64,000 nt of DNA from assembly GCA_964030785.1 (NCBI GenBank), contig OZ034968.1, forward strand, positions 33,643,186-33,707,185, read 5' to 3'. Within the stretch, counting starts at the first letter, position 1. The number at the start of each line of letters is the position of its first letter. Both the position numbers and the translations under genes were made by a program. The stretch is from Siderastrea siderea (lineage: Eukaryota; Cnidaria; Anthozoa; Scleractinia; Rhizangiidae). Positions 26,062-36,733 of the stretch are shown here, piece after piece. The notes below the pieces were generated by a model. That model was not told the origin of the DNA, did not search any database, and worked only from the letters and a program-made list of their open reading frames with translations.

Positions 26062-26674
26062 ACTTGGTAAGTGGATGTATAGAGGATATTACATCGCGGC
26101 GCGAAGATATGAATTTTATTTTCGAGTGGTTAAAAGAGCCCAGCGAGACAATTGATATCTTCAAGCCGTCGTGTAATTTCCTTTTTACTATATAGACAAG
26201 AGTATTTTTGCACAAACAACAGTGTAAAAGCGGGCGATGACGTCATCGATAGCCTCACTAGTGAGGATATGGAAACTCTCGGATGTAGTTTCGCATGAAC
26301 TTTAAGAGTTGTCTATTTGCCGCGAAAACACTCTTGGCTATACAATGAATTTAGTTTAAAACGGTCGTAAAAGTAGGGGTATGAATTTGGATACTCAAAT
26401 TTTAACCTACCGTGTTAAAAAAGGGAAAGTTAAACGACAATTAATTTAACTGTAGTCTGAGTTTGATTGGTTGATTACTTGGCTGGTAAGTTTGCCGGTA
26501 AGTTGATGCTTGATAGGTGATTGAATGATTGGTTGAGCGACTGACTGATCGATTGTTAATTACATATTAGATCAAATTCTAAAGTATTGCAGATTCACTT
26601 CAAAGGGAAAGTGCTCCTCAAATAAGAATAAAAAGCAACCCGTAAGAACCTAGTTGTATTGCCTGGCTCGCCAC

Positions 26675-26900
26675 GAGTCCCCCATAGCTCAGTAGTTAGA
26701 ATCGAATAAATCGACATCGACTTTGTTTAACGAGGGCGACACTAAACAGTTTTTCAACTGACAAACCTGTGGCCCTCGGATTCCAGATCGAATTGGAATT
26801 TGGAAATGTTGGTTTTTTGGGTTAGAGCATCCAACCAGCACCTGGAAGGTCATGGGTTCGACTCCCGTTAGGAGTACTCAGATTTTTTTCTGAGTATAAA
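26675..26900 (+). mobile_element. tRNA-derived SINE-like repeat with internal insertion
   Basis: An A-box-like sequence (tagctcagtagttaga) at about 26692 and a B-box-like sequence (gggttcgactcccg) near 26855 are separated by about 150 bases, far more than in a tRNA. The segment between them includes a block (about 26719-26790) that recurs in reverse complement at about 41346-41420. This looks like a composite or rearranged SINE, not a tRNA gene. Confidence 0.5.
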
Positions 26901-26979
26901 CGACTTGATAATATTTCTTCTTTTAACTCTAGCAACCCGTCATTACGACCTTTTATTCACTCCTTATATTTATTTGCAG

Positions 26980-27165
26980 GGCGTTGCCGAGGACATGTCT
27001 ACTACACGCTGATTAAGAATGCAACAAATCGTTCAGTGGATTAATGAACGCTTTAAATAATTTAGATTGTTAAAAGTAGATTGTAGAAATGAGATAGCTG
27101 AAACTAGGTTGTTAAAATTAGATTGTTAAATTATAGAATTAAGATATAGGATTAATAAATTGATT
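26980..27165 (+). other. probable 3'UTR exon of gene E
   Basis: The acceptor tatttatttgcag ends at 26979 and AATAAA is at 27154-27159. It pairs with the donor at 26067, six bases after the gene E stop. The layout matches the 3'UTR introns of genes F and G. Confidence 0.5.
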
Positions 27166-27623
27166 ATAGGTCACTTTCAAATTACTCCGAAGTAACAGGT
27201 TTATTTTCGGCACGGTTTGCATTACTCGCCATAAAAAGATATATTGAAAACTAACAGACTTAAAAAAGTGCAATAAAGACAAAATATTCCGCGGGACAGT
27301 CCTCTGTTGTTTCACTTAACTTAATTATCAGATTAAAATGTTTTTTTTTTCTTAATTCTTCATTTTTTAAAGCTTTTGGGTAATTTCCTTGGCAAATTAA
27401 AATGAGGAGTAAGGTATAAGACACAAGTAATTAATTTGAGTAAACAACACCGTTATGGTGTAGTTAAACACTTAAATGTAACATCATGATGTCTTAAATA
27501 ATGCACTCAAATTGTGCTATTGCAGGACGCAATTTTGCTATTTTTTATGTGTTGCAATATATATTTCTTTATCCCTGCATTATTTTGGTACCATTTTGTC
27601 CTATTTAACTTCCGTTATTTTAG

Positions 27624-28587
27624 AAAAGCGATGCGGATGTGGTGGGTGCGGAGGATGCGGAGATGCCTTTGATTCTGGCGGCTGTGACTACACGGGAGGC
27701 TGTGGTGGAGCTTATGGAGGTGTTTACGGACCAGGATGCGGATGTGGAGGATGTGGAGGATGTGGAGGTGGACCTAGCTGCTGTGGAACAAATGACTGGT
27801 GCGCTCCCGGCACGATGTGCTCCAACTGCAAAGGAGGATTCGGCCCACCAATTACTTGCTCTGGATGCAATACCGGCTGCTGCCCAAGTCTCACTTTTCC
27901 TTGTGCTTTTGGCGCCACTGTCAACAACCCCGGCTGTGAATGCTGCAAGGAGAAGACTCCCCCTGGAAAGTGCAAGTGGCCATGCATGTGGCCATGCTGC
28001 TGCACCTGCACTCCACCCAAGTTTGAGTTCAAGCCACTGAAACCCGAACCTGTGTGCCACTGCCCATCACCCCACAGCCACCACACTGCCTGCGGACATC
28101 ACTGCTTGAAACGAACATGTATGTAATTTTCTTGTTAATTACAATTTGTGCCACCCTGGGTTGATGCGTATTTGCAGGGAAAGTTAAACTGAGAGTCACA
28201 TTTAAGGGTTGAATGGAAAAGTGAGACAACTTCTTACTGTTGTGAGTAATTGTTCTGGGCAATTGGAAAGGGATGCCAGGCAATTCTAAGGGGATGAACT
28301 TTAGAGGGCGTAATCCTTTTACTTTCTCAATATCAGGTTCACGGCTTCCTTGCTAGCAGTTTTCCACTAGTTCTTTTCTCGAATTGTTTCCTTATTCTCA
28401 CATACATTAATTCTACTATTTCTTTTCTCGTTTTTAATCATCAGCTAAGCGAGGCCCTGTCAAACGCAGCTTGATGGAGGAACAGCCATCTGCTTACATA
28501 CCATCCCCTTATAGTTACGGCTATGCACCAGTCTACAACCCATTCTTCCATGGAGTTCCTATGATGCCTTTCCCAAGACCATTTTAA
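27624..28587 (+). CDS. WPCCC-module protein, gene F (leader exon not identified)
   Basis: Coding exons 27624-28118 and 28445-28587 join in phase 1 (165 and 48 codons, the latter including the stop). The module exon opens with EKRCGCGG right after the acceptor and contains a Gly/Cys stretch. It continues with NDWCAPGTMCSNCKGGF, FGATVNNPGCECC, TPPGKCKWPCMWPCCCTC, PPKFEFKPLKPEP and a His-rich end with KR. The tail exon has two further dibasic sites (SKRGPVKRS) and the ending SYGYAPVYNPFFHGVPMMPF. The donor of a 3'UTR intron lies at 28601 and the next exon starts at 29261. AATAAA is at 29474. The 3' two thirds are nearly identical to gene G, so the two are a recent tandem duplication. No signal peptide lies between the previous gene and this exon. 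The frame running in from upstream crosses the intron acceptor and is not the real start. Confidence 0.75.
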
Positions 28588-29189
28588 ATGAATCTGAAGG
28601 GTACGTTTTAACTCCTGCATATATTATGTTAATGTCGCAATTAAGCTGGATATTAATGTCAACCTGGCCGTTTTTGGAAATATTACTTTGAAGAGGACGT
28701 GATATAAGATGCAATCGATTGACCGTGTTCAGTAACAACGATAAAAATAATTAATAATAGAATAGTCCTGAGGGATCACTTTTAAAGGCACCGCACTCCA
28801 ACTGTAGTATCTGCTCAATCTTGGTGACACAGACAATTCTAGATAAATTTTGCATTCTGATAGTGCTGACTTGCGATTTAAGAGATTTGGTGGCGACGTT
28901 CTATGTATTCTTAAGCTGAATTAAGGCCATCAACGCCCCAAAAATTCGCAATCTCTGCTGACTGTTTGGGAGTTATTTTTCACCTACCTTGAATTCACTA
29001 AGGATTGAACTGCTTACAGTGTAATTTCCCGCTTTAGGATTCCATTAAAATTACCAACCAGCGGTTGAAATGTACATATACAAGTCACATACAAGTTAAT
29101 ATTAAATATGTAAATATTCTATAAAGTGGAATATTCACAGAAACAGCTTTCATCCATTAAGTTGATTTTCCAAACTGTTAAAGTATGGT

Positions 29190-29260
29190 TTTTACTATTT
29201 GTTTTTCAGTATGGTATTTATTTTAATTTTAAGTATGGTATTTACTATTTTGTTTTTCAG
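29190..29260 (+). repeat. duplicated polypyrimidine/acceptor segment
   Basis: A segment of the form agtatgg..ttactattt(t)gtttttcag occurs twice just before the 3'UTR exon of gene F, with a truncated third copy of its start between. Both full copies end in a usable acceptor, so the exon could be spliced at either. Confidence 0.55.
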
Positions 29261-29495
29261 GTACCTCACCTTGATAAAGGGACATCGAGTGTCCAAAGAT
29301 AACAAAAGCATGGCGACAAAGTACCCAGGGAATGCACAATCAACGAAGAAAGAAGAGCAAAATTAAAGTTTCGTCAAAAAGAACATTATGAACTTAGAGA
29401 GAGACAAAAAACATTTCCAGAATATTGCCATAAGAAGTGATTGTTTACATATTTTTAATGAGAGAATTTGCTCAATAAATTGAACAAAGATTTAA
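29261..29495 (+). other. 3'UTR exon of gene F
   Basis: The exon follows acceptor tgtttttcag at 29260 and holds AATAAA at 29474-29479. It corresponds in position to the 3'UTR exon of gene G. Confidence 0.55.
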
Positions 29496-30063
29496 TATGA
29501 TTTCCGTGTGCTTGTTATTTTCTAGACTTGTTAAGGTGATTGCCTTTTATCCAATGCCGTTTACTGGTCTTTTTACCATGCTTATCGAGTTTTATTTAAT
29601 TAAGTCGAGTTTTATTTAATTAAGTCTACATATGTCAGGCTAAGAGATTTTTAATGTCAGGAGTTTAAGCCCTCTGAGACAATGGCAACTTTTTTGGCTG
29701 GGTGGTTAATGACAGAGTCAAACCATTAATTTAACACTTTGTTAAGTTGAGGCTCTTTAAGCCTTCTTCACGTCTGAGTTGGCCTACGTCGCTAACTCAG
29801 ACAACCTGAAAGACATTGTAGCATTTGATGACAGCCAATAACCAACAGTTGTATTAAGGTATTCTTTCTTTTAGCCTTACTTATAACTTGTTTTATTCGT
29901 TTTCTAATAGTGCCCATTGTTTACTATTACCACTGGAAACCTATTCGCCTTCAATGTCTTACGTTTAAAAAAAAGGAATTCGATGCAATAACCAATAATA
30001 ATATACTTCATATTTTATTGGGGTAAACACCTGGAAAATTTTAATGAAGTTTATCTTTTCCAG

Positions 30064-30966
30064 CGAAACGCCAGTGTTGTGGTGGATTCGATGACATGGG
30101 ATGTGGAGGCTGCTGTGGTCCAAATGACTGGTGCGCTGGCGGCACAATGTGTTCCAACTGTAAAGGAGGTTTCTACCCACCAGTAACCTGCGGAGGATGC
30201 AACACTGGCTGCTGCCCTGGGATAACATTCCCTTGCGTCTTTGGTGCCAGTGTCAACAACCCCGGCTGTGAATGCTGCAAGGAGAAGACTCCTCCTGGAA
30301 AGTGCAAGTGGCCATGCATGTGGCCATGCTGCTGCACCTGCACTCCACCCAAGTTTGAGTTCAAGCCACTGAAACCTGAACCTGTGTGCCACTGCCCATC
30401 ACCCCACAGCCACCACACCGCATGTGGACACCACTGCTTAAAACGAACATGTAAGTGTTCTTAGCTGCACATTTAGCGCTCATTGCATACGTTTTCTTGT
30501 CTGATAACACAATCGATTTCTTTATACGGTGAAAAAAAAATTTAACCAGAGACATATCAAATAAGTTGAACCTAAATTTACTGCAAGAAACTCAAAATAG
30601 AACTTGTTGCACAGTGTATGTCGTTTTTGTTTACAATAGTGTTTGAGTTTTCTGAAAGTAAATGCTTGTTTTTTTACGTGGAGATAGCCAGATAGCTAAT
30701 TATCGAAAACGAACTGACTGTAATGCCATGAATAAAACCTACTGTAGAAGGAAATTGTATTTTTGCTTTGTTAATTTCCTCGTTTTTGACATATCATCAG
30801 CACTTGTTTTATTTAATTCACAGCGCGTAAAGGCCCCGTGAAGCGAAGCCTGATCAATGAAGGCACTCCTACTTTTCTGCCTACACCTTATAGTTATGGC
30901 TACGCACCAATCATCAGTCCATTCTACAACGGCGTACCAAGCATGCCTTTTCCAAGACCGTTCTAA
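30064..30966 (+). CDS. WPCCC-module protein, gene G (leader exon not identified)
   Basis: Coding exons 30064-30450 and 30824-30966 join in phase 1 (129 and 48 codons, the latter including the stop). The module exon opens with AKRQCCGGF after the acceptor and then has GPNDWCAGGTMCSNCKGGF, FGASVNNPGCECC, KCKWPCMWPCCCTC, PPKFEFKPLKPEP and the same His-rich end as gene F. It lacks most of the N-terminal Gly/Cys stretch of gene F. The tail exon, exactly as long as in F (143 bases), ends SYGYAPIISPFYNGVPSMPF. A 3'UTR intron follows (donor at 30988, exon from 31310) with AATAAA at 31493. It is a tandem paralogue of F. No signal-peptide exon is visible between the two genes. Sharing of an upstream leader exon is possible. 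Confidence 0.75.
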
Positions 30967-31309
30967 GGCGGAACAAAGATAGAAAGGGTACGTTTGAATG
31001 ATAAATCGTCTGTAACCAAAAAGTCAAAAACAGACATCAGTGCTAAAACAAAAATGACGACAAGTTGACGTCCCATTTATGAACTCAGAGTTATTTATTT
31101 TTGCTCACTAGTTGATATATGCAAAGTTTACTCACAGGTATGAAAGAGGTGTACGCTCGCAGAATTTCATCCTTAATTATATACGATTGTTTAATACTTC
31201 CCTCCTACACCCTCACCATCGCCTCCGCCCCCCCCCCCCGAAGAAATGAAATAAAATAGAATGAAAATTCATGTATTTGTGGTTAATGATTTTTCCCCTT
31301 ACTTTTCAG

Positions 31310-31510
31310 CTATCGTTGCCCCTCAAGAGCCCAATGAGTCTAAATAACGGCGAACAGTCAATGGCTTGGTCAAATATAGGTCAAAACGCTAGCCAAGAAT
31401 GTTAATTAGCAAGAACTATGAGATGTAATGTATTTTCGAGAAACCGCAAAAACAAATATATGTGATGTTCCCTGTTGATGATAAGAAAAGAAAATAAAGT
31501 GTTCAAGAAT
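31310..31510 (+). other. 3'UTR exon of gene G
   Basis: It follows acceptor ccccttacttttcag and contains AATAAA at 31493-31498. It matches the arrangement in gene F. Confidence 0.55.
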
Positions 31511-31988
31511 GAGATTTGTTTGTGTACGTTTTTTATTCATAAAGTAAATTAATATATATAACTTCACTTGCACATCTACGGATTCCACCAACACGCAAGT
31601 CACGAGGGACATAGTAGCAAACTGACCGGCACAATGTCACGGATTTACACTCTGCAATCACCAAGGTATTACCTGTCATTTTCATGTCATGTTTTCGCTT
31701 TTTTGTCTTAACCACTTATCCAATTAACCAAATCATAACTTTTGTCAAAACTGTAAAGCTAACCATAACTTTAGTTGGTTTATTTGACAATTTTAGAAAT
31801 TAACTTGGTGAATAATTTTTTAATTGTAATTCCGTTATTAACTACAATTAAAATAATCGGTCCATTATGTCTTATCAAGCTATATTAGTAATGGTTTTTA
31901 GTGGATTGTTAATCTACTAATTCTAAACAGTAACTGTTTTATATTGAATTTGATGTACGCGTTTCACATGTTAATCTGAAATTTGAAT

Positions 31989-32062
31989 AGCCTGGGTGTA
32001 GACGTCTCCTATTACCTTCCACCCGCAGGTGGAAGGAAATAGGAGACGTCTGAACGCAGGCT
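31989..32062. repeat. near-perfect foldback hairpin
   Basis: The arms agacgtctcctattaccttc and gaaggaaataggagacgtct are almost perfectly complementary, with a loop of a few bases. Outer bases agcctgggtg / gaacgcaggct extend the pairing. The element is about 74 bp and lies in the presumed intron just before the gene H module. It is probably a short foldback MITE. Confidence 0.7.
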
Positions 32063-32123
32063 AAAATTTGAACTACTGCTCATAAACACTCACGTGCACC
32101 TTTCCTTTTCTTTTTCTTCACAG

Positions 32124-32475
32124 TTAAACGTCACTGGGGACACCGTTTTGGTTTTGGTGGCGGTTTGGCAGTTTCGGTGGTTTTAGTGACTGCTGTGCTG
32201 AGGGAACAATGTGCAGTAACTGCTGCGGAGGATTCGGTCCACCCATTGGTTGCAGAGGCGGTTGCGGATGTTGCTCGGGCCTTACATTCCCGTGCCTATT
32301 TGGTGCCAGCGTGAACAACCCAGGTTGTGAATGCTGTAACGAGAAGCCACCGAAAGGAATGTGCCAGTGGCCGTGCTGCTGCCAGTGTAAACTGCCCGAG
32401 TTTACGTTCAAGCCTTTGGAACCCAAGCCAGTGTGCGGTCACTGCCATAAGTGCACTGCTCACTCAATCAAGTAG
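32124..32475 (+). pseudogene. WPCCC-module exon of gene H, frameshifted
   Basis: After the acceptor ttcttcacag the phase-1 frame begins VKRHWGHRFGFGG, a dibasic opening like the other modules. The Cys-rich continuation (FGSFGGFSDCCAEGTMCSNC, FGASVNNPGCECC, PPKGMCQWPCCCQC, PEFTFKPLEPKP) lies in the next frame. In that frame the acceptor is followed immediately by TAA. One extra base near 32164 would join the two. The core reads WPCCC where the paralogues have WPCMWPCCC, a clean four-residue loss. The Cys frame ends at TAG in 32473-32475. A possible donor gtaggt lies at 32472, but its phase would not fit the tail exon at 32920. Either the gene is broken or the base sequence has an error. It is probably the same transcription unit as the tail gene at 32920-34194. 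Confidence 0.5.
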
Positions 32476-32919
32476 GTTTTTTTTTTCTTTTTAGGGCACG
32501 TTTGTTTCTTTGTTTGTTTTTTTCCGGAATAAGGGGAAGCGTTTGGTAACCGTCTTTGTGAATACCCTTACGTTGTTATAAAAGCCATTTCCATTGCATT
32601 TTGGAGCTCTGTCCGATAGTATGGTTCAGCCAATTCATCGTTGTCATTTCTTGAAAACTACAGACAATGGTAAGCCGCACTTATCATCTGCATTGACTGA
32701 AATACTTAAAGGAGACCGTTGTTTGTCGTCTAGGTTTTTTTTTGCCAAACGTAACTTTTGTTTACCAAGAGAAAAAAAAAATTTTTGTCAGAATATTTTC
32801 AAGGTTTTGAGTATGCTTATTTCCAATGAATTCGTTTACCTCAGCTTTACTGATTATGCTTAAACCATTTTACTTTGTACACATAACTGATAGTTATTTT
32901 AATTCATTTTGTTTGTTAG

Positions 32920-34194
32920 AACAACAGCACCCCGACAAACGTACTATGACGAAGGGCTTCAAGAAAGGTTCTTTCCCATCTGGCTATCCTCAGTTTAGCG
33001 GGGCTCCTTTCGCCGTTTCCAGCTCCCCATTCAACGCTGGTCCGTTCCCAAGAGCCGCTTTTCCGTTTATTAGGGGCTCGTTTCCAGTTGAAAACGTTCC
33101 ATTCGATAGACGTGCATTCCCAGGAAGGTTCTCTCAATTCAGTGGAGGTTTGGTCTCAGATGGCAGACCCCCATTCCCCGGTGGTTCTACTCCATTAAAT
33201 GCGGTTATGTTCCCCTTCTCTTCAAAAGTCTCGCCTACATTTAGTTTTCCTGTAGTAAATGGTCCTCGTTTGAAGCCCCAGGTTGTCCTTCAGGCTCCGA
33301 AAAAATCTACATCTTCCGGTGCCCAGGTAAGCAGTAGCGTACAACCGAATCAATGGTCTTTGAGCATCAACGTTGCTGTGCAATAGAGTGGGTCAGTTTT
33401 TTCTAAAACGAGAACACAAACTCCACTTAAACTTTGTACATAAATAGAAGAACATTTATGATCTTTATCTTCTCAGGAATGTAGTCGTAAGTGAAGAAAA
33501 TCATCGCCCACAATGCCGCGACACATCCGGGACTTAAATGTGTACCCAGCGCGAAACTTCAAATTCAATAAGGATAGCAGACGGACAGACAATAGAGAAA
33601 CTGACCTAAAAACGCCCAACAGCTCGTGCATTTTGCGAGATTACGAGTTAACTAGGTTTATTTCGTACAAGTTAGCATACGGCTTTTACAGATCCAGAAG
33701 ATCCATCAATGAAATGAATGAAACCTTTCTTGAATTTTTAACAACTTTGAAACTAGTATCGAAATTTAGCCAAAGTTTGTCCATTTTAGCGTTCTGTTTG
33801 TTGGAGAAAACACAATACAAACATTTCGAGGTTGAATTTTTCTCAACGAATTGCTTAACTTCTAACTTAGCATAGGGCTTTGATCAATTGGTGTTCAAGG
33901 AAGCTTTTTGCAACGCCAACTAGTAGTTGGCGTTGCCGTCCAAAGTTATCCCGCAATCAGAATGAAAAAAGGGGTAGGATTGTATAGCGCATGCACAGTC
34001 ATACGCGTTTTCTCCTTAGTCTTTGACGTATTGGATTTGGTTGATTAATTTTTTTTCAGATTTCCATTAAAGTGCAGAATGGCATGAATACAAAGAAGAG
34101 AACCTCTTTTAATGAGGAGAATGTGCAAGAAGAAAGACAAGAGGAAGACGAAAACGCAAAAGACGAAGAAAAACAAGCAGAAAAGCAAGAGTAA
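32920..34194 (+). CDS. Phe/Pro-rich tail exons of gene H
   Basis: Exons 32920-33326 and 34060-34194 join in phase 0 (donor gtaagc, acceptor ttttttttcag). The first exon is entered in phase 1, as for all tail exons in the cluster, and starts EQQHPDKRTMTKGFKKG, a dibasic opening similar to the tail of genes F and G. It is then rich in F, P, S and G with a loose repeat (GPFPRAAFPF, RGSFPVENVPF, RRAFPGRFSQF). The last exon is highly charged (EERQEEDENAKDEEK) and ends KQE. AATAAA is at 34358. If the second intron is retained, the frame stops after 19 more residues at 33386. An intervening phase-1 exon at about 32606-32668 (strong donor gtaagc) is possible. The upstream leader is not identified. 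The protein is probably a secreted matrix-type protein. Confidence 0.6.
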
Positions 34195-36145
34195 AAATGG
34201 TTCATTAACGTAGCCAACACTGCTACTTTTTACATTTGTTCTGAAAAGGCAGAAAAAGGATTTCGACTTATTTGCCGCAAATAGTGATAACAGAGATATA
34301 CCGCCAAGATATCAGCGTTTTTTTATTGTTATTTTTTGCATTCTGTAAACAAACTCTAATAAACTTCCTTGATGACATGTCCCATGCTTGTTGTGTACTG
34401 ATATTGAGAGTTAATCTATTGAACACTCTGACTATACAACAAGCAGGTTTCCAATGAAAATACCTGAAAATTTCTATTCGCCTTACGGAGGAAACACAAT
34501 ATTGAGAAATAGATTTACCGTTTTTGTTTATCGTGATTAAAATATAGATCGCGTATGTAGTGCTTGAATGTGGGACACACTGTGTCTGAGTAAAAAGCAC
34601 GATTTGCACGTAGCTTTCAAAACCGACCATTTTTTTTCAAGGAAAAAATAAGCAATCAAATGAATGCCGTTAAACAGTAAAAATAATAGTAAAATTCCAC
34701 TTAAATCTGACCGCTCCTTTTCGGTGATACACATTTAGACCTTCCGTTAAATGTTGTCCTCTCGAACTGAACTGGTTTGAATTCTATCCTTTAAGGTTGG
34801 CACAGACCTCCAAGGATAAGTGCCATCGAATGAACTCCTTATTTATTATGTTACCCTAAAAGTCCAGTCGCAGGTACCAAACTTTGTCATGTAGTGTAGG
34901 AAGAAGCCATTTATGGTACGGTACAACTGGCCATGCCAGTTCTCGTTTAAGACAGCTATTTTCACACAAACGTTGAATGAACTTCCTTGAAAACCCATCT
35001 CAGCATTATTGAACTTCGATTTCTCCATTGGTGATGCAAAAGCCCAGTTACCTCTTACAAAATCCACTTAAACTCAAATTAGGCAAAAAAGGAAACAAAC
35101 ACAACAGACTAAAAAGTATGCTCGAAGCACCATAACCTGCGCAGCAAGCGTTTCCGTAGTCCTTTTCCTGCCTGTTCGAGCCATTTTTCGCTTTTTGGGG
35201 GCACGAAAATTGGGGTGAGCGTAACAAACCTGTGGAAAGCCCAGCGCACCGGAAACACTTCCTACGCAGTGTAAATGCGCCAACAGGTGCAACTGTGCTC
35301 AGATTGATAGACAGTCAGCATTGCAAACGTCACAGAAGGAAAAGAACGAGAGAATTCAATTTACGCTAATTTATTACCCACACAGCCACACAGCCAAAAC
35401 ATCATTTTAGGGAACTTTACCTTGAGCCAAAATGACAACGAAATTTGTAGGAAATTTTCAAGACCACCCCTGCTCTCATTCAAACGCGACAAAAACATAG
35501 ATTAACTTTCTACATCATCATCTACATCGATTTTTCAAATCGACACGCTTAATCTCCACGGCTTCAACGAACGTTTTTTTTTTCATTCAATTCTGAATAC
35601 ACTTCTTTGTTTCAGTCGTGCCGAACTGATCATTCAAGCTCCCAGCGAAGTCTTCGATGTCAGGTTCTTCTCATTCCACTTGTGCATTACGAGACTTTTA
35701 AAGGTGATTAACAGTATCAGATAAAAAGTAAATATAAGCGTTTATAATACTCTACACATACACATGGCTACACATACACATTTGTGCCTTCTAGATGAGG
35801 AGGTAGATATAAGAATAGTTTTTTCAAGCATGTCAAAGTGTAGCAAGGGAAATCAAAATCTGCAGCCAAATGTTCCGTCCTTGACACGTTTCATTCCACT
35901 TAAATCTTCTCCCCTGGGATCCCGCTAACTCATTTATTCTTATTTTTGCATTAAGATAGATTTCCAAAGGTTTTTAAACCTGCTTTTGTAGTTTAAACGC
36001 AGGGAATTGAAACGTCCAAAGGTTGTCTATTGTCTGTGTTGACACAATAACCTGCTACGAAAACAAAGGGAATGCTGTTCACTTTGCTTAGCCTTCATAT
36101 CTTTACGCCGCTTCGGGTAGATTGCTGAGGTGGAAATAGCCAATT
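34195..36145. other. intergenic region
   Basis: It contains the polyadenylation signal of gene H at 34358. Otherwise no supported gene: the frames at 34268-35292 are motif-free. A short inverted repeat (caacgccaactagtagttggcgttg) lies just upstream at about 33912 in the intron of gene H. Confidence 0.5.
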
Positions 36146-36733
36146 ATGGAAATAAACCGATTTGTAATATTTTGGCTCATTGGCTTTGTTTTGAGTCTAT
36201 TTGATGTCTGCCTAGCATCCAACCACGTAAAACAGTTACGTGCGATTAAGAACGCCCATAACTTAAAATCATCGTCGAGAAGACCTGGCATCAAAGAGGT
36301 ATTTTTATACAACGACAAAAATAACCAACAGACAGATGCTGAGATACTGCAAAGACTCCCACTCATTGGTAAAAGTAATAGAGTTCCAAACAATGGTTTA
36401 CCAAGAACTCTCGACACAAGTAAACTCAAAAGAGTTTGTAGATTATTACAGAACGCTTTAGGCAGTCTAAAGGAATTGAGTCCTAGTACTCAAGAAGGAG
36501 GACCCTCAAAACTGAACGACAAGTCTCCGAAACCAAAGCCCAAACTAAAGCCCAAGCCAAATCCATCTCTTTGCTTCTTTCCATGTGGCTGTGGAGGATG
36601 CTGCCTTATGCGCCCTATGATAATGTACAAGATCAAATATACTCCACCTAACTTCAAGATGAAGCCGCTCAAGTCGACAACAAAATGTGGCAACCCACAT
36701 TATGGTATCTCTCTTGGTAGAAAGAAAAGATAG
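36146..36733 (+). CDS. secreted protein with degenerate WPCCC module, gene I
   Basis: A single open frame of 195 residues. Residues 1-25 are a signal peptide (FVIFWLIGFVLSLFDVCLA). The middle is a charged, probably helical region (KLKRVCRLLQNALGSLKEL), followed by a Lys/Pro linker (KPKPKLKPKPNPS). A short Cys block (CFFPCGCGGCCLMRP) leads into YTPPNFKMKPLKS, which matches the TPPKFEFKPLKP end of the modules in genes F and G. So it is a diverged, intronless relative. AATAAA is at 36837. The helical segment and the CFFPCG block also align by eye with gene J. The function is unknown. The start is fixed by the signal peptide. Confidence 0.8.
   Translation: MEINRFVIFWLIGFVLSLFDVCLASNHVKQLRAIKNAHNLKSSSRRPGIKEVFLYNDKNNQQTDAEILQRLPLIGKSNRVPNNGLPRTLDTSKLKRVCRLLQNALGSLKELSPSTQEGGPSKLNDKSPKPKPKLKPKPNPSLCFFPCGCGGCCLMRPMIMYKIKYTPPNFKMKPLKSTTKCGNPHYGISLGRKKR

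Noticed and set aside
29213..29366. 51-residue frame with a hydrophobic start in the gene F 3'UTR region
   Set aside because: The hydrophobic run is encoded by the T-rich tract before a splice acceptor; better explained as intron plus 3'UTR exon.
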